A stretch of 64,000 nucleotides of DNA from Nocardia transvalensis NBRC 15921 (lineage in GTDB: Bacteria > Actinomycetota > Actinomycetes > Mycobacteriales > Mycobacteriaceae): contig NZ_BAGL01000013.1 of assembly GCF_000308875.1 (NCBI RefSeq), forward strand, positions 1-64,000. Direction: 5' to 3'. The notes beneath the pieces are model-generated. The model made no database searches. It saw nothing but the letters and a program-made list of their open reading frames with translations, and was not told the DNA's origin. Below, piece after piece: positions 1-6,496 of the stretch (position 1 is its first letter; every line of letters begins with the position of its first letter). A program made the position numbers and the translations under genes.

Positions 1-603
1 CTGGGAGTCGGCGGCCCGCAGCCGGCGCAGCACCGTGGCGGTGTCGTCGGTGGACCAGTCGATGCGGCGGTACTCCTGCGAGTGGTAGGGCCGCAGCTGC
101 CCGCGCACGTCGGGCCGGTCGTAGTCGAGCGGTTCGGGCATGAACGAGCTGTCGGCGAAGCGGTCGACCGCCAGCAGTACCGCCCGCACGGCCGCGTCGG
201 AGACCTCGTTGCGATACAGCTCGCTCTTTCCGCAGCGGGTCACCCGGAAGGGTTCGGAGGCCCAGATCGGCCCGGCGTCCATCTCGGCGACCGCCTGGAG
301 CACCGTGACGCCCCACTCGGGCGCGTCCTCACGGATGGCCCAGTCGAGGGAGGACGGGCCGCGGTCGCCCTTCGGTCCGGGATGGACGATCAGCACGGGG
401 TGCCGCGACCAGATGTCTTCGGGGATCGCGGAAGTGAGCATCGGCGCCAGGATCAGATCCGGCCCGAACTGGGCCACCCGAGCACGCAGCAGGTCGTCGC
501 CCAGCGCCAGTTCGACGCCGACGCGATGCCCGCGTTCTCGTAGTTCGGTGTGAACCCGCTGCGTGAGACTGTTGAATGCGCTGGCGACCAGCAGGATGCG
601 CAC
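1..603 (-). CDS. hypX: HypX, [NiFe]-hydrogenase maturation protein (N-terminal part, cut by window edge)
   Basis: The 201 visible codons form the N-terminal formyltransferase-like domain of HypX/HoxX. The start is a GTG preceded by GGAGGA seven bases upstream. The protein opens MRILLVASAFNSLTQR, then shows the tetrahydrofolate-formyltransferase-type blocks HPGPKGDRGPSSLDWA (about residue 92) and GVTVLQAVAEMDAGPIW, and ends at LRRLRAADSQ on the window edge. In the known family this domain takes a formyl group from formyl-tetrahydrofolate. A C-terminal crotonase-like domain, outside the window, converts it to CO for the hydrogenase active site during aerobic growth. It is the only hydrogenase gene visible, so structural and other hyp genes are inferred to lie to the left. 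The family call is confident from motif order. The C-terminal half cannot be checked. Confidence 0.85.
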   Translation of the reverse strand, partial: MRILLVASAFNSLTQRVHTELRERGHRVGVELALGDDLLRARVAQFGPDLILAPMLTSAIPEDIWSRHPVLIVHPGPKGDRGPSSLDWAIREDAPEWGVTVLQAVAEMDAGPIWASEPFRVTRCGKSELYRNEVSDAAVRAVLLAVDRFADSSFMPEPLDYDRPDVRGQLRPYHSQEYRRIDWSTDDTATVLRRLRAADSQ

Positions 604-626
604 CGTGTTTTCCTCCATCAGGCAAT

Positions 627-683
627 ACCGCTAGGCGGACCGGAAGCCGGTCCTAATGAAACGTCCACAACGAAACTAGCGGT
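627..683 (-). promoter_or_regulatory. structured leader upstream of hypX
   Basis: The 260-base gap between the hypX start and the next minus-strand gene has no supportable gene. It holds a 7-bp perfect hairpin (GGACCGG, loop AAG, CCGGTCC; 637-653) enclosed by a second inverted pair, ACCGCTAG (627-634) and CTAGCGGT (676-683). In hypX mRNA this would sit 25-80 bases before the GTG. It may be an operator or a leader structure. No riboswitch family is recognised. Confidence 0.3.
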
Positions 684-863
684 GCGCCAATTACGGTGCA
701 TCTCGGGCACACCGGGAACTACGGACGGGGATTTCGCGGTGCCAGACTCGGTCGCGTCCGGTACGGGCCCGGCCGCCGCCTCGAGCAGCAGGAACGCTGG
801 CGGACAACAACTCTCGGCGTCCCCGCGGGAGGGCGCGAGCCCTGTCCGCGGGGGTTGCGCGAT

Positions 864-1394
864 TCAGACCAGCGAGCCGTCGAAGCACACCGCGGGCGTG
901 CGCCAGGTCGGCTCCGGGCGTGCGGTCCCGGTGTCGAATCGCCACGAGGCGGCGGGTGCGGTGGCCTTCCAGAACAGCCTGCCGTCGGCGGCCCGGACGA
1001 CCTGGTAGACATCTTCGGTCCCGGCGATCAGCTGATGGCCGACGCAGTAGTCGTTGTAACCGGTGCCGGGCTGCCGCGCGCCGGCGCTGAACCGGCCCGC
1101 CGGATCGGCGCGGGAGCCGGGATTGGCGACGGTGTCCTGGGCGCCGGTGGACGCCCCGGCGGCCCAGAAGGGTGCGCCGTGCCCGTCGGCGCCGCAGACG
1201 TAGGTCCGCCCGCCCGCGACGACGGACGATCCCTGGGCATGGGCGCCGCCGTCCCAGAGGCAGGCCCTGGCGGGTGTGGGCATCGAGGTCAGGGTCTGGG
1301 CCGCGGCGGATCCGGCGCCCAGGGCCAGGCCCGCGGTGACGACCGCGCCGATCGTGAGGAGGGTGAACGGGGTGCGAGGAACACGTCGGAACAT
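864..1394 (-). CDS. secreted protein of unknown function
   Basis: This encodes a 176-residue protein that starts at MFRRVPRTPF; AGAGAGG lies seven bases upstream of this ATG. An in-frame ATG eight codons earlier lacks as good a site. Residues 1-33 are a classical Sec signal peptide: basic start, hydrophobic core TLLTIGAVVTAGLALGAG and a probable AxA cleavage at SAAAQ. The mature part of about 140 residues is rich in Gly, Ala, Trp and Cys (cysteines in ACLW, YVCGAD, DYCVGH, AVCFDG), suggesting a disulphide-stabilised extracellular domain. I recognise no family. A 30-bp near-perfect palindrome lies about 30 bases upstream, so regulation by a TetR-like repressor is likely. Confidence 0.6.
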   Translation of the reverse strand: MFRRVPRTPFTLLTIGAVVTAGLALGAGSAAAQTLTSMPTPARACLWDGGAHAQGSSVVAGGRTYVCGADGHGAPFWAAGASTGAQDTVANPGSRADPAGRFSAGARQPGTGYNDYCVGHQLIAGTEDVYQVVRAADGRLFWKATAPAASWRFDTGTARPEPTWRTPAVCFDGSLV

Positions 1395-1424
1395 GGCCTG
1401 ACCTCTCTTGCTCGCCATTGAGCA

Positions 1425-1454
1425 ATCTACTATCTACGTACGTAAATAGTAGAT
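1425..1454. promoter_or_regulatory. 30-bp palindromic operator candidate
   Basis: ATCTACTAT and ATAGTAGAT form perfect 9-bp arms around a core containing the self-complementary TACGTACGTA, so 14 of 15 base pairs are symmetric across the whole 30 bp. It lies between the divergent secreted-protein and deaminase genes and is AT-rich compared with its surroundings. This size and symmetry is usual for a TetR-family operator. The cognate regulator is not adjacent. Confidence 0.6.
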
Positions 1455-1555
1455 GATTCCGGTGGTGAGCGGCCATGTCGTGCTCATCACTCGGGTCACG
1501 AAATCGACGCGGGGATAGCCGCACCGTCCGGGAGCCGGTGCGCGATCATGGGTGG

Positions 1556-2575
1556 ATGCCCACAGATCTCGCCGAATTCGTGCGCGGCCTGCCCAAGGCC
1601 GAACTGCATCTGCACCTGGAAGGCACCCTGGAGCCGGAGCTGAAGTTCCGGCTGGCCCGGCGCAACGGCGTGGACCTGCCGGAACGCACGGTGGACGAGG
1701 TCAAGCAGACCTACGACTTCCACGATCTGACGTCCTTCCTACAGGTCTACTACCCGGCTATGCGGGTCCTGCAGCAGGCGCGCGACTTCCACGACCTCGC
1801 CTACGAGTACCTGCTGCGGGCGCACGCGCAGGGCGTGCGGCACGTCGAGATGTTCTTCGATCCGCAGGCCCACACCGGCCGCGGCGTCCCCTTCGACACG
1901 GTGATCGGCGGATACCGGTCGGCGATCGTGCGGGCGCGCCGCGAGGTCGGCATCTCGGCCGAACTGATCCTGTGCTTCCTGCGTGACTTCTCCGCCGAAT
2001 ACGCGATGGCGACGCTGATGGAGGCGCTGCCGTACCGGGACTGGATCATCGGCGTCGGACTCGATTCCGACGAGCGCGGTAATCCGCCGAGCAAATTCGC
2101 GGCGGTCTTCGAGCGCGCCCGGAGCGAGGGCTTCCAGCTGACCATGCACTGCGATATCGATCAGCAGGACTCCCGCGAGCACATCCGCCAGGCGCTCGAG
2201 GACATCGCCGTCGACCGCATCGACCACGGCACCAATATCGTCGAGGACGAGCGCCTGGTCGAACTCGCCGCGTCCAAGGGCGTCGCCTTCACCTGCTGTC
2301 CGGTCTCCAACTCCTTCGTGACCGCCGAGATGAAGTCCGCGGAGATCACGACCCTGCTGGAGCGCGGCCTGACCGTCACCGTCAACAGCGACGATCCCGC
2401 GTACTTCGGCGCCTACGCCGCCGACAACTACGTGGCGCTGGCACAGCGCGCCGAGCTGACCACCGATCAGCTGGCGGAACTCGCCCGCAACTCCTTCCGC
2501 GCCGCGTGGATCACCCCCGCCCGGCAGGAGGCCTACCTGGCCGAGGTCGACGCCTACGTCGCGAATCACGGTTAG
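1556..2575 (+). CDS. adenine deaminase-like protein (adenosine/adenine deaminase family)
   Basis: This 339-residue metal-dependent deaminase of the amidohydrolase superfamily is closest in layout to bacterial and fungal adenine deaminases (adenine to hypoxanthine, purine salvage, cytosol). Visible landmarks are PKAELHLHLEGTLEP with the metal ligands His18 and His20, FFDPQAHT, LCFLRD, GVGLDSDERGNPP, RIDHG (His224) and VNSDDPAYF (Asp279/280). The segment that normally reads HAGE, whose Glu is the proton shuttle, reads HCDID here (His198, Asp200, Ile201, Asp202). The substrate may therefore not be plain adenine. I chose the ATG opening MPTDLAEF because the family begins just before PKAELHLH. Upstream in-frame codons look non-coding. 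It is convergent with the sigma-factor gene, five bases away. Confidence 0.8.
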   Translation: MPTDLAEFVRGLPKAELHLHLEGTLEPELKFRLARRNGVDLPERTVDEVKQTYDFHDLTSFLQVYYPAMRVLQQARDFHDLAYEYLLRAHAQGVRHVEMFFDPQAHTGRGVPFDTVIGGYRSAIVRARREVGISAELILCFLRDFSAEYAMATLMEALPYRDWIIGVGLDSDERGNPPSKFAAVFERARSEGFQLTMHCDIDQQDSREHIRQALEDIAVDRIDHGTNIVEDERLVELAASKGVAFTCCPVSNSFVTAEMKSAEITTLLERGLTVTVNSDDPAYFGAYAADNYVALAQRAELTTDQLAELARNSFRAAWITPARQEAYLAEVDAYVANHG

Positions 2576-2580
2576 GCCGT

Positions 2581-3477
2581 TCAGGTTCCGATCGTGCCGA
2601 GTTTCGCGCGATTGGCCACGGCGTAGATGCCGCGGATCTTCTCGGTCCCCGGATCGATGTCGAGGACGAGGACCGCGAACGGCGCGCCGTAGGCGGACAC
2701 CACCGCGGCGGGGTCGCCGTTGACCGTCCCGTAGGCGATGCCGAGGTCGAGGGTGTTGCGGCGCATCGTCGGGTTGGTGAGCAGGCGGGCCACCTTGTCG
2801 GCGCCCTGAATCGGCCGCCGCGCAGCGTGTTTCGCGCCGCCGGTATCGGTCCAGAAGGTGACGTCGGGTGCGAGCAGCGCCAGCAGTTCGGCGAGATCGC
2901 CGCCGGCCTGCACCGCCAGGAACTTCTCGGTCACCGCGCGTTGCAACCGCGGATCGGTCCGGTGCCGGGGCCGCCGCGCGTGCACGTGCTCGCGGGCGCG
3001 GTGCGCGAGCTGGCGCACGGCCGCCGTGCCGCGGCCCAGGATCTCGCCGATATCGGCGTGCGGGTAGCCGAAGATGTTGTGCAGGACGAACACCGCCCGC
3101 TCCAGCGGCGTCAGCGATTCGAGCACGACAAGCATTGCCAGCGAGACGGATTCGGTGCGCACGGTCTCGTCGGCGGCGTCGGCGCGCGCGTCCGACACCC
3201 CGGTGAGCAGCGGCTCCGGCAGCCATGGGCCGATATAGGTCTCGCGTCGCCGGGCGATCGCCTCCTGCCGTGCCAGGGCGGTGTTGACGGCGATGCGGAC
3301 CAGATATGCGCGGGGGTTGTCGACGGGCGCGGTGCCGGGACGGCGGCGTCCGGACCAGGCCAGCCAGGTGTCCTGCAGGACGTCCTCGGTATCGGTGACG
3401 GTGCCGAGCATGTCGTAGACGATCGAGAACAGCAGTTCGCGGTGATCGGCGAATTCCCGGGTGGCGGCGTCGCTCAT
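2581..3477 (-). CDS. ECF41-type RNA polymerase sigma factor (SigJ-like)
   Basis: This 298-residue alternative sigma factor starts at MSDAATREF behind a GAGGAGG site. Region 2 (about residues 5-70) includes FSIVYDMLGTVTDTEDVLQD. Region 4 (about 110-165) includes LTPLERAVFVLHNIFGY and ADIGEILGRGTAAVRQ. The extra C-terminal domain of about 120 residues is the SnoaL/NTF2-like module that defines ECF41. It carries the linker motif WLPEPL and a DGGGK-like segment, TDTGGAKH. In this family the C-terminal domain modulates the sigma factor in place of a separate anti-sigma. ECF41 genes are often next to a carboxymuconolactone-decarboxylase-like gene. None is visible here, so the target regulon is unknown. 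Confidence 0.88.
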   Translation of the reverse strand: MSDAATREFADHRELLFSIVYDMLGTVTDTEDVLQDTWLAWSGRRRPGTAPVDNPRAYLVRIAVNTALARQEAIARRRETYIGPWLPEPLLTGVSDARADAADETVRTESVSLAMLVVLESLTPLERAVFVLHNIFGYPHADIGEILGRGTAAVRQLAHRAREHVHARRPRHRTDPRLQRAVTEKFLAVQAGGDLAELLALLAPDVTFWTDTGGAKHAARRPIQGADKVARLLTNPTMRRNTLDLGIAYGTVNGDPAAVVSAYGAPFAVLVLDIDPGTEKIRGIYAVANRAKLGTIGT

Positions 3478-3709
3478 GAATCCTCCTCGGCCTCTCGCAC
3501 CTAGGAGTGCGTCGCGTCCGGGAACGTGACGACATGTGAGCTGGATCTCCGGGACGAATATGTCCGTCCGACGCGTACCGCGACGGAAATTCCTACCGTT
3601 TGATAATAATGACGAGGCTCGACGCGATATGAGTGAACGATGGGCAATCGACACCGCCGGTGTCGCCGTACATTTCGTGAACCGCAATCCGATTCGAGGG
3701 AGTACGAGT

Positions 3710-4234
3710 ATGCATCGCATGTTCCTGGGCGCGGCCGCCGCCGCGCTGATCGGCGCCGGGGTGGCCGTCGCGGGGCCCGCCACGGCCGACGCGGGGGAGC
3801 CCTGCCAGCTGGGGTGGTCGAATGTGGGTCCGCGGACGTGCGCCAAGTCCGACTTCACCCTCAGCCCGGTCCTCACGGTCGGCAACGGCGTCTGCGCCGG
3901 CATCCTGAACGCCGGCGGGACCGCCTTCGACGGGCCGCTCTACCAGTACTCCGAGGCCCCGGGGGCCGAGCATTCGGTGGTCCTGCGCATCACGCAGGGT
4001 TTCTCGCCCGTGGGCGAGTGGGGGCCGCAGCTGCTGGCGTGCGATGTCACGACGATTCTGGACTGGCACAACCTCGACACCGGTGCCGCGGGCAGCGTCA
4101 GCCGCTTCGTGCCGGCGGGCCAGCGCCTGACGGCGGCGATCCTGCTCGCCGAGACCGGTCCGGGCCGAGTCCAGCTCACGCTGCGGACCGACCGGCCGAA
4201 TATCCCGGCCGCGGCGGAAGTCTTCGTTCCGTAG
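3710..4234 (+). CDS. secreted protein of unknown function
   Basis: This encodes a 174-residue exported protein that starts at MHRMFLGAAAAALIG; GGGAG lies seven bases upstream. The Sec signal peptide ends near ATADAGEP. The mature part of about 145 residues has four cysteines (EPCQLG, RTCAKS, GVCAGI, LLACDV) and beta-rich sequence such as RLTAAILLAETGPGRVQLTLR, consistent with a small extracellular beta-sandwich. No catalytic motif or named family is recognised. It is divergent from the ECF41 gene across a 230-base gap that presumably holds both promoters. Confidence 0.6.
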   Translation: MHRMFLGAAAAALIGAGVAVAGPATADAGEPCQLGWSNVGPRTCAKSDFTLSPVLTVGNGVCAGILNAGGTAFDGPLYQYSEAPGAEHSVVLRITQGFSPVGEWGPQLLACDVTTILDWHNLDTGAAGSVSRFVPAGQRLTAAILLAETGPGRVQLTLRTDRPNIPAAAEVFVP

Positions 4235-4319
4235 GCGTTTCGCGGGCGGTCGCTCGCGGGCGCTCCATTCCCTTTGCCCGGCTATCACTTTCATCTCGAA
4301 ATTTTCCGGAGGATGGGGC

Positions 4320-4400
4320 ATGCTGTACCGGCGCGCTCGAACAGGTACGGGCGCACCGAATTTGGTGTACGGCACCCGAGTGATTGGAATTCTCTCTTGA
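4320..4400 (+). CDS. possible 26-codon leader peptide upstream of the P450
   Basis: The ATG has an exact GGAGG seven bases upstream, the best ribosome-binding site in this stretch. The frame reads MLYRRARTGTG...VIGILS and ends at a TGA sharing bases with the TTG chosen for the P450 (TTGA overlap). This arrangement suits translational coupling. Against it, the peptide is short, Arg-rich and resembles nothing I know. The same GGAGG could instead belong to a longer P450 N-terminus. Confidence 0.35.
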   Translation: MLYRRARTGTGAPNLVYGTRVIGILS

Positions 4401-5629
4401 GCGCACGCGAGTCCTCGCCGACCGCGACCTGTCCGGTGGCACATGGCTCGCCGTTCGACTCGGATGGGCCCAGGGTGTCGCTGCACGCGCACGAATTCGC
4501 GCTCGATCCGCATCGCGTGTACGGCGATATGCGGCAGCGGTACGGGTCCCTGGTGCCGGTCGAACTGGCGCCGGGCGTCCCGGCCACCCTGGTCATCGGC
4601 TACCGCGCCGCGCTGCGCATTCTCAACGATCCCGAGCACTTCCCGGCCGACCCGCGCCGCTGGCAGCGCGGCGTCCCGGCCGACTGCCCGGTGCTGCCGA
4701 TCATGGAGTGGCGTCCGACCGGAAGCCGCAATGCCGGAACCGAATTCGAGCGCTACCGGCAGGCCACCCTGGAGAGCATCAACGAGGTCGACCTCTACGG
4801 CCTGCACACCACCGTCGAACAGGTCGCCCTGCCGCTGATCGATGCCTTCCGCCCGGAAGGTGCGGCGGACCTGTTGAGTCAGTACGCGTTTCCGCTCACC
4901 TTCCAGGTCTGCTGCGCCATGGTCGGCTGCCCGCCGGAGATCGGCCAGAAGGTCGCCACCGGCATGGCCGCCATGTTCGAGGGTTCCGACGCCGACGAGG
5001 GCAACCGGATGGTCAACGACGCCATGCGTGACCTGGTGAACCTGAAGCGGGTGGAGCCGGGCAACGACGTCGCCACCCAGCTGCTGCGCCACCCCGCCGG
5101 ACTCGACGAGGAAGAGCTGGTGCACCAGCTGGTCACCTTCTACGGCGCCGGAATCGAGTTGCAGCTCAACCTGATCGTCAACACGCTGCTGCTGATCCTC
5201 ACCGACGACCGGTTCGGCGGCGAGGTGCTCGGCGGCGCCCTGTCCACCCGCGACGCCCTGGACGAGGTGCTGTTCAACGACCCGCCGCTGGCGAACTTCT
5301 GCATGACCTACCCCAAGCAGCCGATCCTCATCGACGACGTCTGGCTCCCCGCCGACCAGCCGGTCCTGGTCAGCATGGCCGCCTGCAACAACGATCCCGC
5401 CATCCGCGTCGACGACCGCACGGGCAACCGCTCACACCTGGCCTTCGGCATCGGCCAGCACGCCTGCCCCGCCCGCCCCCTGGCCTACCTGATCGCCCAG
5501 GACGCCATCGACCAACTCCTGGACATGCTCCCCGACATGCGCCTAGCCCTCCCCACCGGCGAACCCGACTGGCGCCCAGGCCCTTTCCACCGAGCCCTAG
5601 CCGCCCTACCCGTCACCTTCCCAGCGTAA
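4397..5629 (+). CDS. cytochrome P450, CYP157-like, lacking the ExxR motif
   Basis: This encodes a 410-residue protein from the TTG start (an in-frame ATG at 4313 would add 28 residues). The haem-ligand loop is clear near the C-terminus: FGIGQHACPARPLAY. Two hallmarks of ordinary P450s are absent. The helix-I segment reads FYGAGIELQLN, without the usual acid/Thr pair. Helix K reads DEVLFNDPP where ExxR is expected. The style of the C-terminal half (PADQPVLVSMAACNNDP, SHLAFGIGQHACP) matches the P450s found with Streptomyces conservons (CYP156/157 group), whose CYP157 members also lack ExxR. The other conservon genes are not beside it. Substrate is unknown, and it may be a regulatory or atypical haem protein. 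Confidence 0.8.
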   Translation: MSARESSPTATCPVAHGSPFDSDGPRVSLHAHEFALDPHRVYGDMRQRYGSLVPVELAPGVPATLVIGYRAALRILNDPEHFPADPRRWQRGVPADCPVLPIMEWRPTGSRNAGTEFERYRQATLESINEVDLYGLHTTVEQVALPLIDAFRPEGAADLLSQYAFPLTFQVCCAMVGCPPEIGQKVATGMAAMFEGSDADEGNRMVNDAMRDLVNLKRVEPGNDVATQLLRHPAGLDEEELVHQLVTFYGAGIELQLNLIVNTLLLILTDDRFGGEVLGGALSTRDALDEVLFNDPPLANFCMTYPKQPILIDDVWLPADQPVLVSMAACNNDPAIRVDDRTGNRSHLAFGIGQHACPARPLAYLIAQDAIDQLLDMLPDMRLALPTGEPDWRPGPFHRALAALPVTFPA

Positions 5630-5640
5630 GCGGCAGCATC

Positions 5641-5782
5641 CCCCACTCATTTCCTCGACGCGTCACCCACTGATTCCCGCGACGCGTCACTCATTTATTC
5701 CCGCGACGCGTCACTTATTGATTCCCTCCTCGCGTCACCCACTGATTCCCTCGTGAGTGTCACCCACTGATTCCCTCCTCGC
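5641..5782. repeat. tandem 24-bp repeat across the 3' ends of the P450 and TetR genes
   Basis: Units begin with GTCAC at 5662, 5686, 5710, 5734 and 5759 (spacings 24, 24, 24, 25), with a decayed partial unit before them. Typical content is CACCCACTGATTCCC followed by a GC-rich tail. On the minus strand each unit restates the last codons of the TetR gene (EEGISG plus TGA), and the real stop lies in the last unit. The array therefore appears to be an expansion of the gene terminus. Confidence 0.8.
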
Positions 5783-6392
5783 GAAGCAGGAGGGCGATAA
5801 CCGTATGCGCCGTGGCCGGATCGGGGTTGAGGGTCGGGTCGCCTCCGTTGTGCAGGTAGCGCTCGCCGAGCGCGACGATGCCGTCGGCCAGCGTCGCCGG
5901 GGGAGCGGGGGGACGGTAGTTGCCCTCGGTCACCTCCTGCTCGATCGCGTCGGTTAGCAACCCGACCAGGCGCGGGCGGATCGGCCCGTTCGGCGCGGTG
6001 AGCATGCGGACCGCGCGCTCGCCCTCGGTGGCCAGTAGCGCGCGCAGCGGCGCCGCCTGCGCCGTGGCGTCGAGAAACCACTCGATCCCCTGCCGGAGCC
6101 GGGGGAGCCCACTGCCGGGCGCGGCGGCGATCGCGTTCTCGACCAGCCGGTGCAACTCGAACCAGACGACATCGGCGAGAAGCCGATCGCGGTCACCGGT
6201 CCAGCGGTACAGCGTGGTGCGCGAGACACGGAGTTCGGTGGCGAGTTCGCCCATGTCCAAGCGCTCGCCGTGCAGGAAGCGGTGGCGTGCCGCGGCGAAG
6301 GCCTCGGCGGGCGTCGCGCGGGACGGCGTCTTCCGCTCACCCGTCGCGGCCAGGTAGGCCGGCGTCGGGTGAGCACCGGTTGCGGACGTCAT
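5760..6392 (-). CDS. TetR-family transcriptional regulator (QsdR-like)
   Basis: This 210-residue regulator starts at MTSATGAHPTPAY with AGGA eight bases upstream. The N-terminal helix-turn-helix is ERLDMGELATELRVSRTTLYRW (about residues 43-65) followed by TGDRDRLLADVVW. The C-terminal ligand domain contains LRALLATEGERAVRMLT and the GNYRPP...ADGIVALGERYLHNG block typical of QsdR-like TetR proteins. It is divergent from the glycosidase gene, and an inverted repeat overlapping that gene's -10 lies between them. It most likely represses the glycosidase-hydrolase pair and perhaps itself. Its last codons sit in a tandem repeat. Confidence 0.85.
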   Translation of the reverse strand: MTSATGAHPTPAYLAATGERKTPSRATPAEAFAAARHRFLHGERLDMGELATELRVSRTTLYRWTGDRDRLLADVVWFELHRLVENAIAAAPGSGLPRLRQGIEWFLDATAQAAPLRALLATEGERAVRMLTAPNGPIRPRLVGLLTDAIEQEVTEGNYRPPAPPATLADGIVALGERYLHNGGDPTLNPDPATAHTVIALLLREEGISG

Positions 6393-6429
6393 GCGGAACA
6401 TCCTAGCCAGGCTCACCACCATGAAACAG

Positions 6430-6473
6430 TTGACTCGATTGATCCGCAGAGTTACATTTCGCGAGAATGTAAC
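6430..6473 (+). promoter_or_regulatory. promoter with overlapping operator, TetR / glycosidase intergenic region
   Basis: TTGACT (6430-6435) and TACATT (6453-6458) are separated by 17 bp, a good -35/-10 pair for the glycosidase. The -10 is part of the left arm of an inverted repeat, GTTACATT (6451-6458) / AATGTAAC (6466-6473), with a 7-base spacer. A repressor bound there would block polymerase. The divergent TetR protein is the obvious candidate. Confidence 0.6.
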
Positions 6474-6496
6474 ATTGAGCGGATTCGGGAGTCTTC

